64,000 bases of DNA from Streptomyces hygroscopicus subsp. hygroscopicus (GCF_030269125.1 NZ_BSSM01000018.1:62001-126000), one strand, 5' to 3'; counted from the first letter of the stretch, positions 25,063 through 34,534 are shown. Translations and numbers: made by a program. Notes: generated from the letters alone by a model not told the origin.

Positions 25063-27372
25063 TCACTGGGCGGTGACCACGGCCGCCTGGGGGCGGATCG
25101 GGAGCCGGTTGACCGGGCGGCCGGTGGCCGCGCGGACGGCGGAGGCGATGGCCGCCGGGGACGTCACCACCGGCACAGCGCTGACCGACTTGGCGCCGAA
25201 GGGCGCGACCACGTCCCGCTCCTCCACCAGCTTGACGATCCGGATGTCCGGCGCGTCCAACGCGGTCGGCAGGGCGTAGCCGGTCAGGTCGGGATGGCGG
25301 ATCAGCCCGCGCGGGGTGCGCAGGTTCTCGGTGAGCGCGATGCCCACGCCCTGGGTGACACCCGCCTCGATCCGCGCCGCCAGCTGGGCGGGGTTGAGCA
25401 CCCGGCCCACGTCCTGGGCGACGGCCAGCTCCACCACCCGGACCGAGCCCAGCTCGATGTCCACGTCCACCACGGCGCGGATCGCGCAGAACGCGAGGCC
25501 CACGAACGCGTCGCCCTGCCCGGCCGCGTCCAGTGGCTCGGTGGGGTGCGGCCGGCACTGCGCGGTCGCCCACAGCTCCTTGCCGTCCAGCGCCTCGGCG
25601 ACGGTGGTCGACAGCACGCCGTCGTACGACGTGATCTTGCCGTCGTTGATCTGGAGCAGCTCGGTCGACATGCCGAACGTGTGGGCCAGCGGCTGGAGGA
25701 GCTGGGTGCGGACCATCTTCGCCGCCCGCTCCACCGCGCCGCCCGACACCCAGGTGTGCCGTCCCCGGCAGCCCGCGCCGGACGGCGGCTGGTCGGTGTC
25801 GACCGGGGCGACGCGCACCTCCTCGACGCCGAGGGTCTCCTGCACGATCTGCCGGGCCAGCGTGGTGAATCCCTGGCCGGTCTCCACGGCCGCGCACAGC
25901 ACGGTGGCGACGCCGTCGTGGACCTTGACTGTCGCCGTGGACACCTCGTCGGCGCCCTCCGCGCCGAGCATGTGCACCATGCCGAGGCCGTAGCCGACGC
26001 CCCGGCGCACCGCGCCCGGCTCCCCCGCGCCCTCGGGCCCGCCGGGCAGCAGCCAGTCGTCCTCGGGGGTGTCCTTGGGCAGCGCCGGGAGCGGGAAGTC
26101 CCGTACCGCCTGGAGGAGTTCGGCGACCGGGGCCGGGCAGGTCACGGTCTGGCCGATGGGCAGCACGTCACCCGTCGAAAGGACGTTGCGCAGCCGCAGT
26201 TCGGCCGGGTCCACGTCCAGCTTCCGGGCGAGCTTGTCCATCTGGGCCTCGTACGCGGCGCACACCTGCATCGCGCCCTCGCCGCGCACATGGCCGGAGG
26301 GCGGGTTGTTGGTGCGTACGGCCCAGCCCTCGATGAAGGCGTTCGGGACGACGTACGGCCCGCACGCGAAGGAGACCGCGGCCGCCAGCGCCTGCGCGGA
26401 GGTGTCGGCGTACGCGCCCGCGTCCAGCAGGATCTGCGCCTCCACCTTCACCAGCCTGCCCTCGGCGTCGGCGTGATGGCGGTAGCGCAGGAGGGTGGGG
26501 TGGCGGTGGGGGTGGCCGAGGAAGGACTCCTCGCGGCTCGCGGTGAGCTTCACCGGGCAGCCGGTGCGCAACGCCAGCAGGCCGAGCGGGAGTTGGAAGC
26601 TCTGGTCCTCGCGGTCGGCGGTGGCGCCGGGCACCCCGGTGACCACGATCTTCACCCGATCCGGGGACAACCCGAAGCACGCGGCGGCGGTGTTGCGGTC
26701 GTGGTGCGGGTCGGTGGAGGCCAGGTACAGCTCCACGCCGCCGTCGGGACGCGGCACGGCGAGACCGGCCTCGGCGCCGATCGGGGCCGGGTCCTGGCGG
26801 CCGATGCGGTACAGCCCCTCGACCACGACCTCGCCGACCGCCTCCGCGTCGCCGTGGCGCAGCGGGATGTGCCGGATCAGGTTGCCGTCCGGGTGCAGGG
26901 GTTCGGCCTCGAACGCCTGCTCGGGATCGGTCACCGGGTCGAGGATCTCGTACTCGACGATGATCGCGGCCGCGGCCATCCGCGCGGTGTCCGGGTGGTC
27001 GGCGGCGACGGCGGCGATGGGCTCGCCGTGGTGCCGTACGACCTCGGCGGCGAACACCGGCCGGTCGGGGACGCCCCGGCCGTGGCGGGGGGTGCCGGGC
27101 ACGTCCTCGTGGGTGATGACGGCGCGCACGCCGGGCATCTCGCGGGCGTGCGAGGTGTCGACGGACACGATCCGCGCGTGCGCGTGCGGAGAGCGCAGGA
27201 CGGCCGCCCAGAGCAGGCCCTCGGCCCACAGGTCGGCGGCGTACGGGAAGGTGCCCTCGGTCTTGGCGCGGGCGTCCGCGTGCGGCAGCGAGACGCCGAG
27301 GCCGTGCGGTGCCGCCTCGGGCTCGGGAGCGGACTCGGTGGCGGTGGTCGCGGTGGCGGCTTCGTTGCTCAC
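25063..27372 (-). CDS. Molybdenum hydroxylase (xanthine dehydrogenase family) MoCo-binding subunit
   Basis: A 769-residue large subunit of an XDH/aldehyde oxidase/CODH-type enzyme. The substrate-access domain opens with GVSLPHADARAKTEGTFPYAADLW; molybdopterin-contact motifs include YGLGMVHMLGAEG, ETGQGFTTLARQIVQETLG and SGAGCRGRHTWVSGGA. In place of the usual G-V-G-E motif with its catalytic Glu, residues 729-732 read SVSA within PFGAKSVSAVPVVTSPAA. Activity and substrate are therefore uncertain. GTG start overlaps the stop of the Fe-S subunit by 4 bp (GTGA), so translation is coupled. Confidence 0.87.
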   Translation of the reverse strand: MSNEAATATTATESAPEPEAAPHGLGVSLPHADARAKTEGTFPYAADLWAEGLLWAAVLRSPHAHARIVSVDTSHAREMPGVRAVITHEDVPGTPRHGRGVPDRPVFAAEVVRHHGEPIAAVAADHPDTARMAAAAIIVEYEILDPVTDPEQAFEAEPLHPDGNLIRHIPLRHGDAEAVGEVVVEGLYRIGRQDPAPIGAEAGLAVPRPDGGVELYLASTDPHHDRNTAAACFGLSPDRVKIVVTGVPGATADREDQSFQLPLGLLALRTGCPVKLTASREESFLGHPHRHPTLLRYRHHADAEGRLVKVEAQILLDAGAYADTSAQALAAAVSFACGPYVVPNAFIEGWAVRTNNPPSGHVRGEGAMQVCAAYEAQMDKLARKLDVDPAELRLRNVLSTGDVLPIGQTVTCPAPVAELLQAVRDFPLPALPKDTPEDDWLLPGGPEGAGEPGAVRRGVGYGLGMVHMLGAEGADEVSTATVKVHDGVATVLCAAVETGQGFTTLARQIVQETLGVEEVRVAPVDTDQPPSGAGCRGRHTWVSGGAVERAAKMVRTQLLQPLAHTFGMSTELLQINDGKITSYDGVLSTTVAEALDGKELWATAQCRPHPTEPLDAAGQGDAFVGLAFCAIRAVVDVDIELGSVRVVELAVAQDVGRVLNPAQLAARIEAGVTQGVGIALTENLRTPRGLIRHPDLTGYALPTALDAPDIRIVKLVEERDVVAPFGAKSVSAVPVVTSPAAIASAVRAATGRPVNRLPIRPQAAVVTAQ

Positions 27373-30173
27373 GCCTGGCCTCCGTCCTGGCCGTAGTGCT
27401 GGTCGTACGGGCCGGGCGTGTCGCCGTAGCCGTCAGGGGTGGGTGGCGGCGTGTCGAACGCGCCCGGCGCCTCGAACAGCGACGGGCCGACGCCGTGGCC
27501 CGCCTGGTGCGGCACGTGCGCGTCGTCGGCGTCCGCGTCCGTCTCCGCCTCGGTGGCGTGCGCGGCCTCGCGTTCGGCGACGACCTCCTGGACGGCCTGT
27601 ACGACGCCCCGGTAGCCGGAGCAGCGGCACAGGTTGCCGCACAGGGCCTGCCGGGTCTCCAGTTCGGTCGGCGCGGGGTTGCCCTCCAGCAGGTCGTGCA
27701 CGGTCATCGCCATGCCGGGCACGCAGAAGCCGCACTGCACGGCGCCGCAACGGGCCAGCGCCCGCTGCACGTCCGAGGGCTGCCCGTCCTGGGCCAGCCC
27801 CTCCACCGTGCGCACCTCGGTACCGGCCGCGGTGACCGCCGGGACCAGGCAGGAGGCCACGAGCCGCCCGTCGACCTGCACGTTGCAGGCTCCGCACTCG
27901 CCCTGCGAGCAACCGTCCTTCGCCCCCGCGAGCCCGAGCCGCTCCCGCAGCACGTACAACAGCGACTCCCCGATCCAGGCGTCGGTGACGGGCCGGTCGG
28001 CGCCGTTGACGCGCAGGACGTAGGAGGCGAGGGGATGGTCGTCGTGGGGCGGGAGCGGGGCGGGCTCCTCGGGCTGTTCGGGCCGCTCGGCCTCCGCGGC
28101 GTCGGCGTGTCCGGCCGCGTCCGACGGCGGGGCCGGCGTGTCGCCGTCGTGCGCCGGTGCGGGGACCGCGGGCGCGGCGGCCGGGGGCGCGGGCGTGTCG
28201 GACCGCTGCTCCGGGACACCGGGCACGGGCGCGCCGGAGCGCTGTTCGGGCACGAGGGGTGCGGCCGGGTCGCCGGTGGCCGAGGGGGTCCCGTACGCCG
28301 GCGTGGCGGCCGGGTCGGGGGCTGTGTCCCGCGCCGCGCCCGGCTGCGCGGCCTCGGGCGCGGCGGCCGGGTCCGCGTGTCCGGCGGGGCCGTCCGCGGG
28401 GTGCTCGGGGGCCGCCTGGTCACCGTCCACGGGGACGCCGGCGGGCGGCGTGTGGTGCTCCGCCGCGGCACCCTGCCGGTCCGCCTCCTCCGGTTGCCCG
28501 GCCTGCGGGTGGCCGCCCGGGGAGGGGTACGACGTCTCGCCGGGGGCCGACGGGAGGTGAGCGGGGTCGGGGTGGCCCGGCCGGGTGTGGTCCGACTCGG
28601 TGTGGCCCGGCTCCGTGCGCGCGGAATCGGGGTGACCGGCCTGCTCGTACGCGCCCTGCTCGTGGGCCTCCCGGCCGTGCGCGCCCCGCGGCGCGTCCGC
28701 CCGGTCCTGCCCGGACCCCGGACGGGCGCCCGGCCCCTGCGGGTGCGCGGCCGGCGCGGGACCGGCCTGGGGCGCCTGGCCGTGCGCGGCCTCCGCGTGC
28801 CCCGGCTGCCCGTGCCCGGCCTCGCCGAGCGGGCCTTCTATGCGACCGTCCCGCCCGTGCGCGGCGCTCTCCTGCGCCCCGTGCGGACCCGGTACGGCCA
28901 CGCCGTCCGTCTGCCCCGCCTGCTCGTAGCCGCCCTGGCCGTACGCGTCCTGCGCGTGCCCGGCATGGTCGTGCGCGTCCTGAGCGTGCCCGGCACCGTC
29001 GGACGCGTCCTGAACGTGCCCGGCACCGTCGTACGCACCCGGCGCCGGCCCGTCCTGCCCCAGGCCGCCCTGCGCGTACGCGTCGCGCCCCGGCGTGTCC
29101 TGGCCGTACCCGCCCTGCACAGCGCCCGTTCGCCCCTGCGCGCCCCGCGCGTGACCGGCCTGCTCCGGCGCGTCCGGCACGACCCCGGCCTGCCCGTGGG
29201 CACCGTGCCCATACGGCGCCGGGTCCGCCTGCTCCCGCACGCCCTGCTCGTGGCCGGGATGGTCCTGCCCGGCCTGTCCGGGCCCCACCTGCTCATACGC
29301 GCCCTGCGCACGCCCCTGTCGGCGCGCCCTGCGCGCGCCCCCGGCCCGCCGCCGCGCGTCCTCCGCGCCCTCGGCGCCGAAGTCCGCGTGTCCGCCGGAC
29401 CCGGGGTCGTACGCCCCGGCGCCGTACGCCTCGCCCTCCGCGTGCCCGGTACCGAAGTCCCCGTGCCCGCGCGGGCCGTACGCCTCGGCGTGTCCGCCGG
29501 CCTCGGCCCCGTACGTCCCGCCCTCGGGGTGTCCCCCGGGTCCCGCGCCGTACCCCTCGCCGGTCCCGAGGCCGTCCGGCCCCGAATCCGTGCCCCGCGC
29601 GGTCTCGCCCTGGTCCCCCCAGGGCTGCCCCGCGTTCGTGGCCCAGGGCGCCGCCGCGCCGCCCGGGAGCGTGGCCGGCGGGGTGCCGCCCCACTGCTCC
29701 ACCAGGGACGACGTCGTGAACTCGCCCGATTCGTCGGGGATTTCCCCTCCGGCGACGGGGATCGACCACTGCCCGGTGACGTCGTGGCCGGGCGCGGCGG
29801 GAGCCGCGGGCTCCTCGAAGTTCCAGTGCTGCGTGGCCGCGGGGTCGTACGTGAAGCGGTCGCCGCCCTGCGTGGCCCCCTGTCCGGTGTTCGGGTCGGG
29901 CCACTGGCCGCCGCCCTGACCGCCGTTCGGGTCGGGCCACCCGCCGCCGCCCTCCGCCGCGGGCCAGCCGCCCGCGGGCGCCTGCGGGATGCGCGGCGGC
30001 ACGTAGCCGTGGCCCGGCGCGGCCAGCGGGCTGTCGCCGGACAGCAGGGCGTCTATGCCGCCCTCGGGGAGCTTGACGAAGGCGGTGGCGCCGTCGTCGT
30101 AGTCGCCCTGGGGCAGCGGGTTCCAGCGTCCGCCGCCCTCGGGGGTGCCCTCTCCGTGCTGGTCGTCGGTCAC
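27369..30173 (-). CDS. 2Fe-2S subunit of the molybdenum hydroxylase, with very long low-complexity N-terminus
   Basis: 934 residues where the family normally has 150-200. The catalytic core lies at about 709-875: plant-type cluster CSQGECGACNVQVDGRLVAS and the second cluster CGFCVPGMAM plus LCGNLCRCSGYRG, all eight Cys present. Residues 1-708 are low-complexity Gly/Ala/Pro/His/Gln/Asp, with a degenerate repeat (GHAQDAHDHAGHAQDAYGQG). A Pro/Gly-rich tail closes it. The GTG at 30173 overlaps the FAD-subunit stop by 4 bp, which makes this start, and so the extension, credible. Role of the extension unknown. Confidence 0.85.
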   Translation of the reverse strand: MTDDQHGEGTPEGGGRWNPLPQGDYDDGATAFVKLPEGGIDALLSGDSPLAAPGHGYVPPRIPQAPAGGWPAAEGGGGWPDPNGGQGGGQWPDPNTGQGATQGGDRFTYDPAATQHWNFEEPAAPAAPGHDVTGQWSIPVAGGEIPDESGEFTTSSLVEQWGGTPPATLPGGAAAPWATNAGQPWGDQGETARGTDSGPDGLGTGEGYGAGPGGHPEGGTYGAEAGGHAEAYGPRGHGDFGTGHAEGEAYGAGAYDPGSGGHADFGAEGAEDARRRAGGARRARRQGRAQGAYEQVGPGQAGQDHPGHEQGVREQADPAPYGHGAHGQAGVVPDAPEQAGHARGAQGRTGAVQGGYGQDTPGRDAYAQGGLGQDGPAPGAYDGAGHVQDASDGAGHAQDAHDHAGHAQDAYGQGGYEQAGQTDGVAVPGPHGAQESAAHGRDGRIEGPLGEAGHGQPGHAEAAHGQAPQAGPAPAAHPQGPGARPGSGQDRADAPRGAHGREAHEQGAYEQAGHPDSARTEPGHTESDHTRPGHPDPAHLPSAPGETSYPSPGGHPQAGQPEEADRQGAAAEHHTPPAGVPVDGDQAAPEHPADGPAGHADPAAAPEAAQPGAARDTAPDPAATPAYGTPSATGDPAAPLVPEQRSGAPVPGVPEQRSDTPAPPAAAPAVPAPAHDGDTPAPPSDAAGHADAAEAERPEQPEEPAPLPPHDDHPLASYVLRVNGADRPVTDAWIGESLLYVLRERLGLAGAKDGCSQGECGACNVQVDGRLVASCLVPAVTAAGTEVRTVEGLAQDGQPSDVQRALARCGAVQCGFCVPGMAMTVHDLLEGNPAPTELETRQALCGNLCRCSGYRGVVQAVQEVVAEREAAHATEAETDADADDAHVPHQAGHGVGPSLFEAPGAFDTPPPTPDGYGDTPGPYDQHYGQDGGQA

Positions 30174-31063
30174 GACAGCGCCCTCCCCAGTGCTCGTCGG
30201 GCCAGCGCGGCGACGGTGCGCCGCAGGTGCAGTACGGCGGGCGGCAGCGACGGCACCGTGCCGTCCGCCTCCGGCGCCGGGTCGGGGATGCAGGCCGCGG
30301 CGACGTACTCGCCGAAGGCGCTCAGCGCCTCGGGGACGAGCGCGCGGTCGTTGTCCCAGTCGATGAGCTGCGCGACCCACTGCTCGGCCTCCAGCGGCCG
30401 CAGCGGCATCGGCGCTATGGCCCCGACGGCGCAGCGCACCCCGCGCCGGGCGGGGTCGAGGACCAGGGCCACGGAGGCCAGCGCGCGGCCGGGTCCGGTG
30501 CGTCCGGTCGCCTTCAGGAAGACCTGCGGCGCGTGCAGCAGCGGCACCCGCACGAAGCCGATGAGTTCGCCGGCGCCCAGCATCTCCACGCCCGCCAGCA
30601 GGTGCGAGACCGGGACCTCCCGGCGCGCCCCGCCCGGCCCGGCGACGATGAGCGTGGCCTCCAGCGCGGCGAGCACCGGCAGCGCGTCCCCGGTGGGCGC
30701 GGCGGAGGCGATGTTGCCGCCCAGGGTGCCCGCGTTGCGGATGTGCGGCGGGCCGGCGGCGCGCGCGGCGGCGGCCAGCGCCGGGATGAGGGCGGCGAAG
30801 TCGGGGCGGCCCATGCGCGCGTGGGTGAGCCCGGCGCCGAGCAGCGCGTGGCCGTCCTGGTACTGCCAGCCGCGGATCTCGCTGATCCGGCCGAGGCCGA
30901 CCAGGGCGGCGGGCCTGAGCTGTCCGGAGTTGACGGCGGCCATCAGATCCGTGCCACCCGCGACCGGGACCGCGGTGGGCATCGCGGCGAGCGCCGCCAC
31001 CGCCTCGTCCAGCGTCGTGGGCAGCGTGACGGCCTGCCCCGCCTGCGGTGCGTGCGTGGTCAA
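30170..31063 (-). CDS. FAD-binding subunit of the molybdenum hydroxylase
   Basis: 297 residues of the CoxM/XdhB-type flavin subunit that passes electrons from the Fe-S clusters. FAD motifs are AVPVAGGTDLMAAVNSGQ and RNAGTLGGNIASAAPTGDAL; the CO-dehydrogenase flavoprotein C-terminal domain follows (RCAVGAIAPMPLRPLEAEQW). It is the first gene of a coupled FAD, Fe-S, MoCo operon. A TTG at 31063 with AAGGGG upstream is preferred because homologous proteins begin about here; GTG 31093 is an alternative. Confidence 0.87.
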   Translation of the reverse strand: MTTHAPQAGQAVTLPTTLDEAVAALAAMPTAVPVAGGTDLMAAVNSGQLRPAALVGLGRISEIRGWQYQDGHALLGAGLTHARMGRPDFAALIPALAAAARAAGPPHIRNAGTLGGNIASAAPTGDALPVLAALEATLIVAGPGGARREVPVSHLLAGVEMLGAGELIGFVRVPLLHAPQVFLKATGRTGPGRALASVALVLDPARRGVRCAVGAIAPMPLRPLEAEQWVAQLIDWDNDRALVPEALSAFGEYVAAACIPDPAPEADGTVPSLPPAVLHLRRTVAALARRALGRALS

Positions 31064-31461
31064 CCCGGCTGCCCCTTCCCGCTGCCCCACATGGTCCCGC
31101 CTGTTGCGCCGTACGGTACGTGCTGACAGGGCGGACGTGGCAACTCTGGCACATCTTCGCAAGGCTCGAACGCGGGGGTCCGCTAGGAGGCGTTCGCCCA
31201 CCTCACCGAGGAGATGAGCCGGTTTCGCACCGCATCACCGGTGCATACGAATTGCCACTCTTCGGTGATGCTGCCGGGGTTTTTCCGTTATCTGTTCTAT
31301 CCGCGCCACCTGTTCCGTCTGCTCCGTACCGCTCCGGCTGTTCCGGCTGTCGGCTGTCCCGGCTGTTTCCGGCTGTTTCCGGCTGTTCCCTCCGCGTTGG
31401 CCGACCCGACCCTTGGGGTCCACGTGGCGTGATCCCTCCGTTCGGTCCGGCCTGTTGGGCT
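31064..31461. other. Control region of the molybdenum-hydroxylase operon
   Basis: 398 bp without a gene between the GH20 remnant and the FAD subunit. It must hold the operon promoter reading left. It contains the GGCTGT repeat cluster described separately and is locally richer in T than its surroundings. No convincing minus-35/minus-10 pair was identified. Confidence 0.45.
31336..31390 (+). repeat. Six spaced GGCTGT repeats (10-bp period in part)
   Basis: GGCTGT starts at 31336, 31345, 31352, 31361, 31371 and 31381; the last three are near-perfect GGCTGTTTCC units with 10-bp spacing, that is, on one face of the helix. It lies about 270-330 bp upstream of the FAD-subunit start. Could bind a regulator, or be simple slippage. 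Confidence 0.7.
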
Positions 31462-33146
31462 CTACCTGCGCGGCGGCGGTCCGTCGAGCGGGCGGCCCGG
31501 CACTCCCGGGCGCCGCTGCCACGGCCGGGGTCCGGCCGGCGGCCGGTAGGCGACGCCCAGGGCGTCAAGTCGCCGGTAGTGGACGCCCATCCGGCGCTCG
31601 AAGTCCGCGAAGTCCCGTGCCGCGGGCGCGGGCAGCCGGCTCCAGGCGACCTCCGCGAACGCGGCGAGCCGGGGAAACGCCTGGTAGTCCACGCGCCCGG
31701 CGTCCTCCAGGACCTCGGTCCACACGTTGGCCTGGGTGCCGAGGACGTGCCGCGCCTCGGTCTCGGTGAGCGCGGCCGGTACCGGCTCGAAGCGGTAGAC
31801 GTCCTCCAGGGTGCGCACGAAGCCGATCGGTACGGGTTCCTCCTCGCCGGGGGCCTGGCGGTGGTCGAGGTACACGTACTGCTCCGGACACATGACCACG
31901 TCGTGACCGGCCCGCGCGGCGGTGACACCGCCCTCGTAGCCGCGCCAGAGGAGACCGCGGCACCCGGCGCGAGCCCGCCCTCCAGGATCTCGTCCCAGCC
32001 GATCAGCCGGCGCCCGCGCGCGGCGAGCCAGGCGTCGAAATGCCGGACGAACCAGGACTGGAGCTGGTCCTCGTTCGCGAGGCCCAGTTCGGCGATGCGT
32101 TTCCGGGCGGCGGGCGACTTCCGCCACTGGTCCTTCGGGCATTCGTCACCACCGATGTGGATGAACCGTGAGGGGAACATCTCCAGGACCTCCTCGAACA
32201 CCCCTTCGTAAAAGCGCAGGGTGGTGTCGGCGGGAGCCAGTACGTTGGGGTTGATCCCCCAGGTGTCCCAGACGGAGAGTGCGGTCGTGTCGACGACGTC
32301 GGTGTTGCCGAGTTCCGGGTACGCGGCGACGGCGGCCTGCGAATGTCCGGGCACGTCGATCTCGGGCACGACGGTGATATGCCGCTCGGCCGCATAAGCC
32401 ACGATTTCCCGGATGTCGTCCTGGGTGTAGTAACCCCCGTGCGGCTTCTCCTCCCATCGCGGCGAGGCCCGGTGCCCGCATTTCGTCCGCGCCCGCCAGG
32501 AGCCCGTCTCGGTCAGTTTCGGATACCGCCTGATCTCGATCCGCCAGCCCTGATCGTCCGTCAGATGCAGATGCAGCACATTGAGTTTGTGCGCCGCCAT
32601 CAGATCGAGATAGCGCAACACCCCGTCCTTGGGCATGAAGTGCCGGGCCACGTCGAGCAACAGCCCGCGCCAGCCGAACCGGGGACCGTCGCGCACGGTG
32701 ACCGCGGGGAATTCCCAGGTGTCGCGACGGCTGACGGGAGCACGCCGGAAAGCCTCGGGCCCGAGCAACTGCCGGAAGGTTCCCGCGGCCCAGAACAGCC
32801 CGGCTTCGCTCGCCCCGTCGAGGGTGACCGACCGGTTTTCGGCGGACAGCCGGTACGCCTCGGGGCCGCCGGGTCCGTCCGCGAGAGCGGGCACGATCCG
32901 CAGCCGTACCCGGCCGTCCCGTATACGACTCTCCCCCTCGCGGTACGGCGCGAGGGGCAGCCCGGTCGCCGCGCCGACGGCGGACCACAGCCAGCGCGCC
33001 ACCCGCTCGGTACCCTCCGCGGCCTCGATCCGGGTCCTCGCGTCGACCACACAGCGGGCGCCCGACAGCGAGACCTCGCCCGGTGCCGGGATCAGCGCCA
33101 CCGCGTCCTCGGCCGGAACCGTCCCCCCGCCGCCGATGTCACCCAT
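31462..33146 (-). pseudogene. GH20 beta-N-acetylhexosaminidase with a one-base frameshift
   Basis: The first about 400 residues are intact GH20: N-terminal GH20b-like domain, then GWRGLLLDVARHFMPKDGV, LHLHLTDDQGWRIEI and the catalytic pair in FIHIGGDECPKDQW (Asp-Glu). After LEGGLAPGAAVSS the frame breaks near 31948; one more C (TCCTCTGG to TCCTCCTGG) would give SSWRGYEGG and continue through GHDVVMCPEQYVYLDH to FAEVAWSRL, the C-terminal barrel. Either a real inactivating mutation or a sequencing slip. No exporting signal peptide is evident. ATG at 33146 with GGAGG ahead. Confidence 0.85.
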
Positions 33147-33296
33147 GTGACCTCCACGCCCCGTGTCGCACCGTGCGCACCAGCCGTTCGCCCCGCACGA
33201 CCAGCCGGTCCGTACGGAGGCCAGGACCGCCGGTCCGCGGCCACAAGAGGACTCGACCACTCGGCGCACCGGGCCGCGCGGATTGCGCAGGGCGGA

Positions 33297-33330
33297 GGGC
33301 CCCGGCGCACGCCGAAGCGCGCCGGGGCCC
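33297..33330 (-). terminator. Terminator downstream of the DUF3039 gene
   Basis: GGGCCCCGGCGC (33297-33308) pairs perfectly with GCGCCGGGGCCC (33319-33330), a 12-bp GC-only stem, 33 bp beyond the DUF3039 stop. No U-run, as is common in Streptomyces. Confidence 0.7.
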
Positions 33331-33363
33331 CGGAAACCGCCGTCTCAACGGGGGCGGGGGGCC

Positions 33364-33660
33364 TTACTTGCCCTTGCCCTTGTCGCCGCCCTTGCCCTTG
33401 TCGTCGCCGCCGCTGCCCATGGACTCGTAGATCTCCTTGCACATGGGGCACACGGGGTACTTCTTCGGGTCGCGGCCCGGCACCCAGACCTTGCCGCACA
33501 GCGCCACGACGGGGGTGCCGTCGAGGGCGCTCGCCATGATCTTGTCCTTCTGGACGTAGTGGGCGAAGCGCTCGTGGTCGCCGTCGCCGTGGGACACCTG
33601 TGGCGTCGGCTCTACGAGGGTCCCCGTACCAGTCCCGCGCTCGGGCTCAAGAGTGCTCAT
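33364..33660 (-). CDS. DUF3039 family protein, probable zinc-binding
   Basis: 98 residues. The conserved part DHERFAHYVQKDKIMASALD leads to VVALCGKVWVPGRDPKKYP and VCPMCKEIYESMG: an isolated Cys plus a C-x2-C pair, with conserved His, suggest a small zinc site. The C-terminus is a lysine/glycine tail (KGKGGDKGKGK). Function unknown; the family is actinobacterial and commonly found beside yqgE and murA as here. ATG at 33660; sequence further upstream belongs to the intergenic region. Confidence 0.85.
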   Translation of the reverse strand: MSTLEPERGTGTGTLVEPTPQVSHGDGDHERFAHYVQKDKIMASALDGTPVVALCGKVWVPGRDPKKYPVCPMCKEIYESMGSGGDDKGKGGDKGKGK

Positions 33661-33689
33661 ACCGCCCAGGGTACTGAAACGCCCGGGTA

Positions 33690-34271
33690 TCAGTTGAGCG
33701 AAGGGTCGTCCGGATACGTGGCCACCATCGCCAGTTCGCTGCGCTGGCGGCGCAGCACCTCGCGCCACAGCCGTTCGGGCTCCGGCGACGACACGTCGCC
33801 CGGCTCGGACTCGACCACGTACCAGGCGCCCTCGGCCAGCTCGTCCTCCAGCTGGCCGGGCCCCCAGCCGGCGTACCCGGCGAAGATCCGCAGCGAGCCG
33901 ACGGCTGGGGCGAGCAGCTCGGGCGGCGCCTCCAGGTCGACCAGGCCGATCGCGCCGTGCACCCGCCGCCAGCCCAGCGGGGCCCGCTCGCCGTTCGCCC
34001 CTCCGGGGATGACCGCGACGCCGAGCGCCGAGTCCAGCGAGACGGGACCGCCCTGGAAGACGACGCCGGGCTCGCCGGTGAGTTCGGCCCAGCCCTCCAG
34101 GATGTCGCCGACGCCCACCGGGGTGGGGCGGTTGAGGACGACGCCGAGGGAACCCTCCTCGTCGTGGTCGAGGAGGAGCACCACCGCGCGGTCGAAGTTC
34201 GGGTCCGCCAGGGCGGGGGTGGCCACGAGCAGCCGCCCTGTGAGCGAGGACACCTCGGTCATGCCAGACAT
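33690..34271 (-). CDS. YqgE/AlgH family protein
   Basis: 193 residues covering the full UPF0301 fold: LTGRLLVATPALADPNFDRAVVLLLDHDEEG, split here at the usual strand-helix points, then VLNRPTPVGVGDIL, VFQGGPVSLDSALGV and IFAGYAGWGPGQLEDELAEGAW. No enzymatic function is established for the family. Two ATGs (34271, 34262) are possible; the first gives SGMTEVSSLTGR. Divergent from murA and followed by the DUF3039 gene 29 bp downstream, likely one transcript. Confidence 0.88.
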   Translation of the reverse strand: MSGMTEVSSLTGRLLVATPALADPNFDRAVVLLLDHDEEGSLGVVLNRPTPVGVGDILEGWAELTGEPGVVFQGGPVSLDSALGVAVIPGGANGERAPLGWRRVHGAIGLVDLEAPPELLAPAVGSLRIFAGYAGWGPGQLEDELAEGAWYVVESEPGDVSSPEPERLWREVLRRQRSELAMVATYPDDPSLN

Positions 34272-34534
34272 GATCCCGCATCTTCCCCGGGAGTGGGGAG
34301 CCAATCGGCGTGCGGGAGTGAACGCAGCTCAGGGAGCGTGGAAGCAGCCCCGGCGCACGCCTGCCGCACGGTGACCCCATGTGCCCGATCGCAAACGGTT
34401 CGTGTTGTGACACACCCATGACGCGACAGGGCGGTCCGCGGACTTACGGGCGGGGGGTGATCGGCGATTACCCTGTCCCACGGCCCGCCCGGTGATCGGC
34501 GGTCCCCTGCCCATCTGATCGGAACGCGAGATTG

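Noticed and set aside
27309..31217. Very long open frame (over 1300 codons) antisense to the molybdenum-hydroxylase operon
   Set aside because: Its product is compositionally a shadow of the GC-rich repeats in the Fe-S subunit; the opposite strand has full enzyme motifs and coupled starts.
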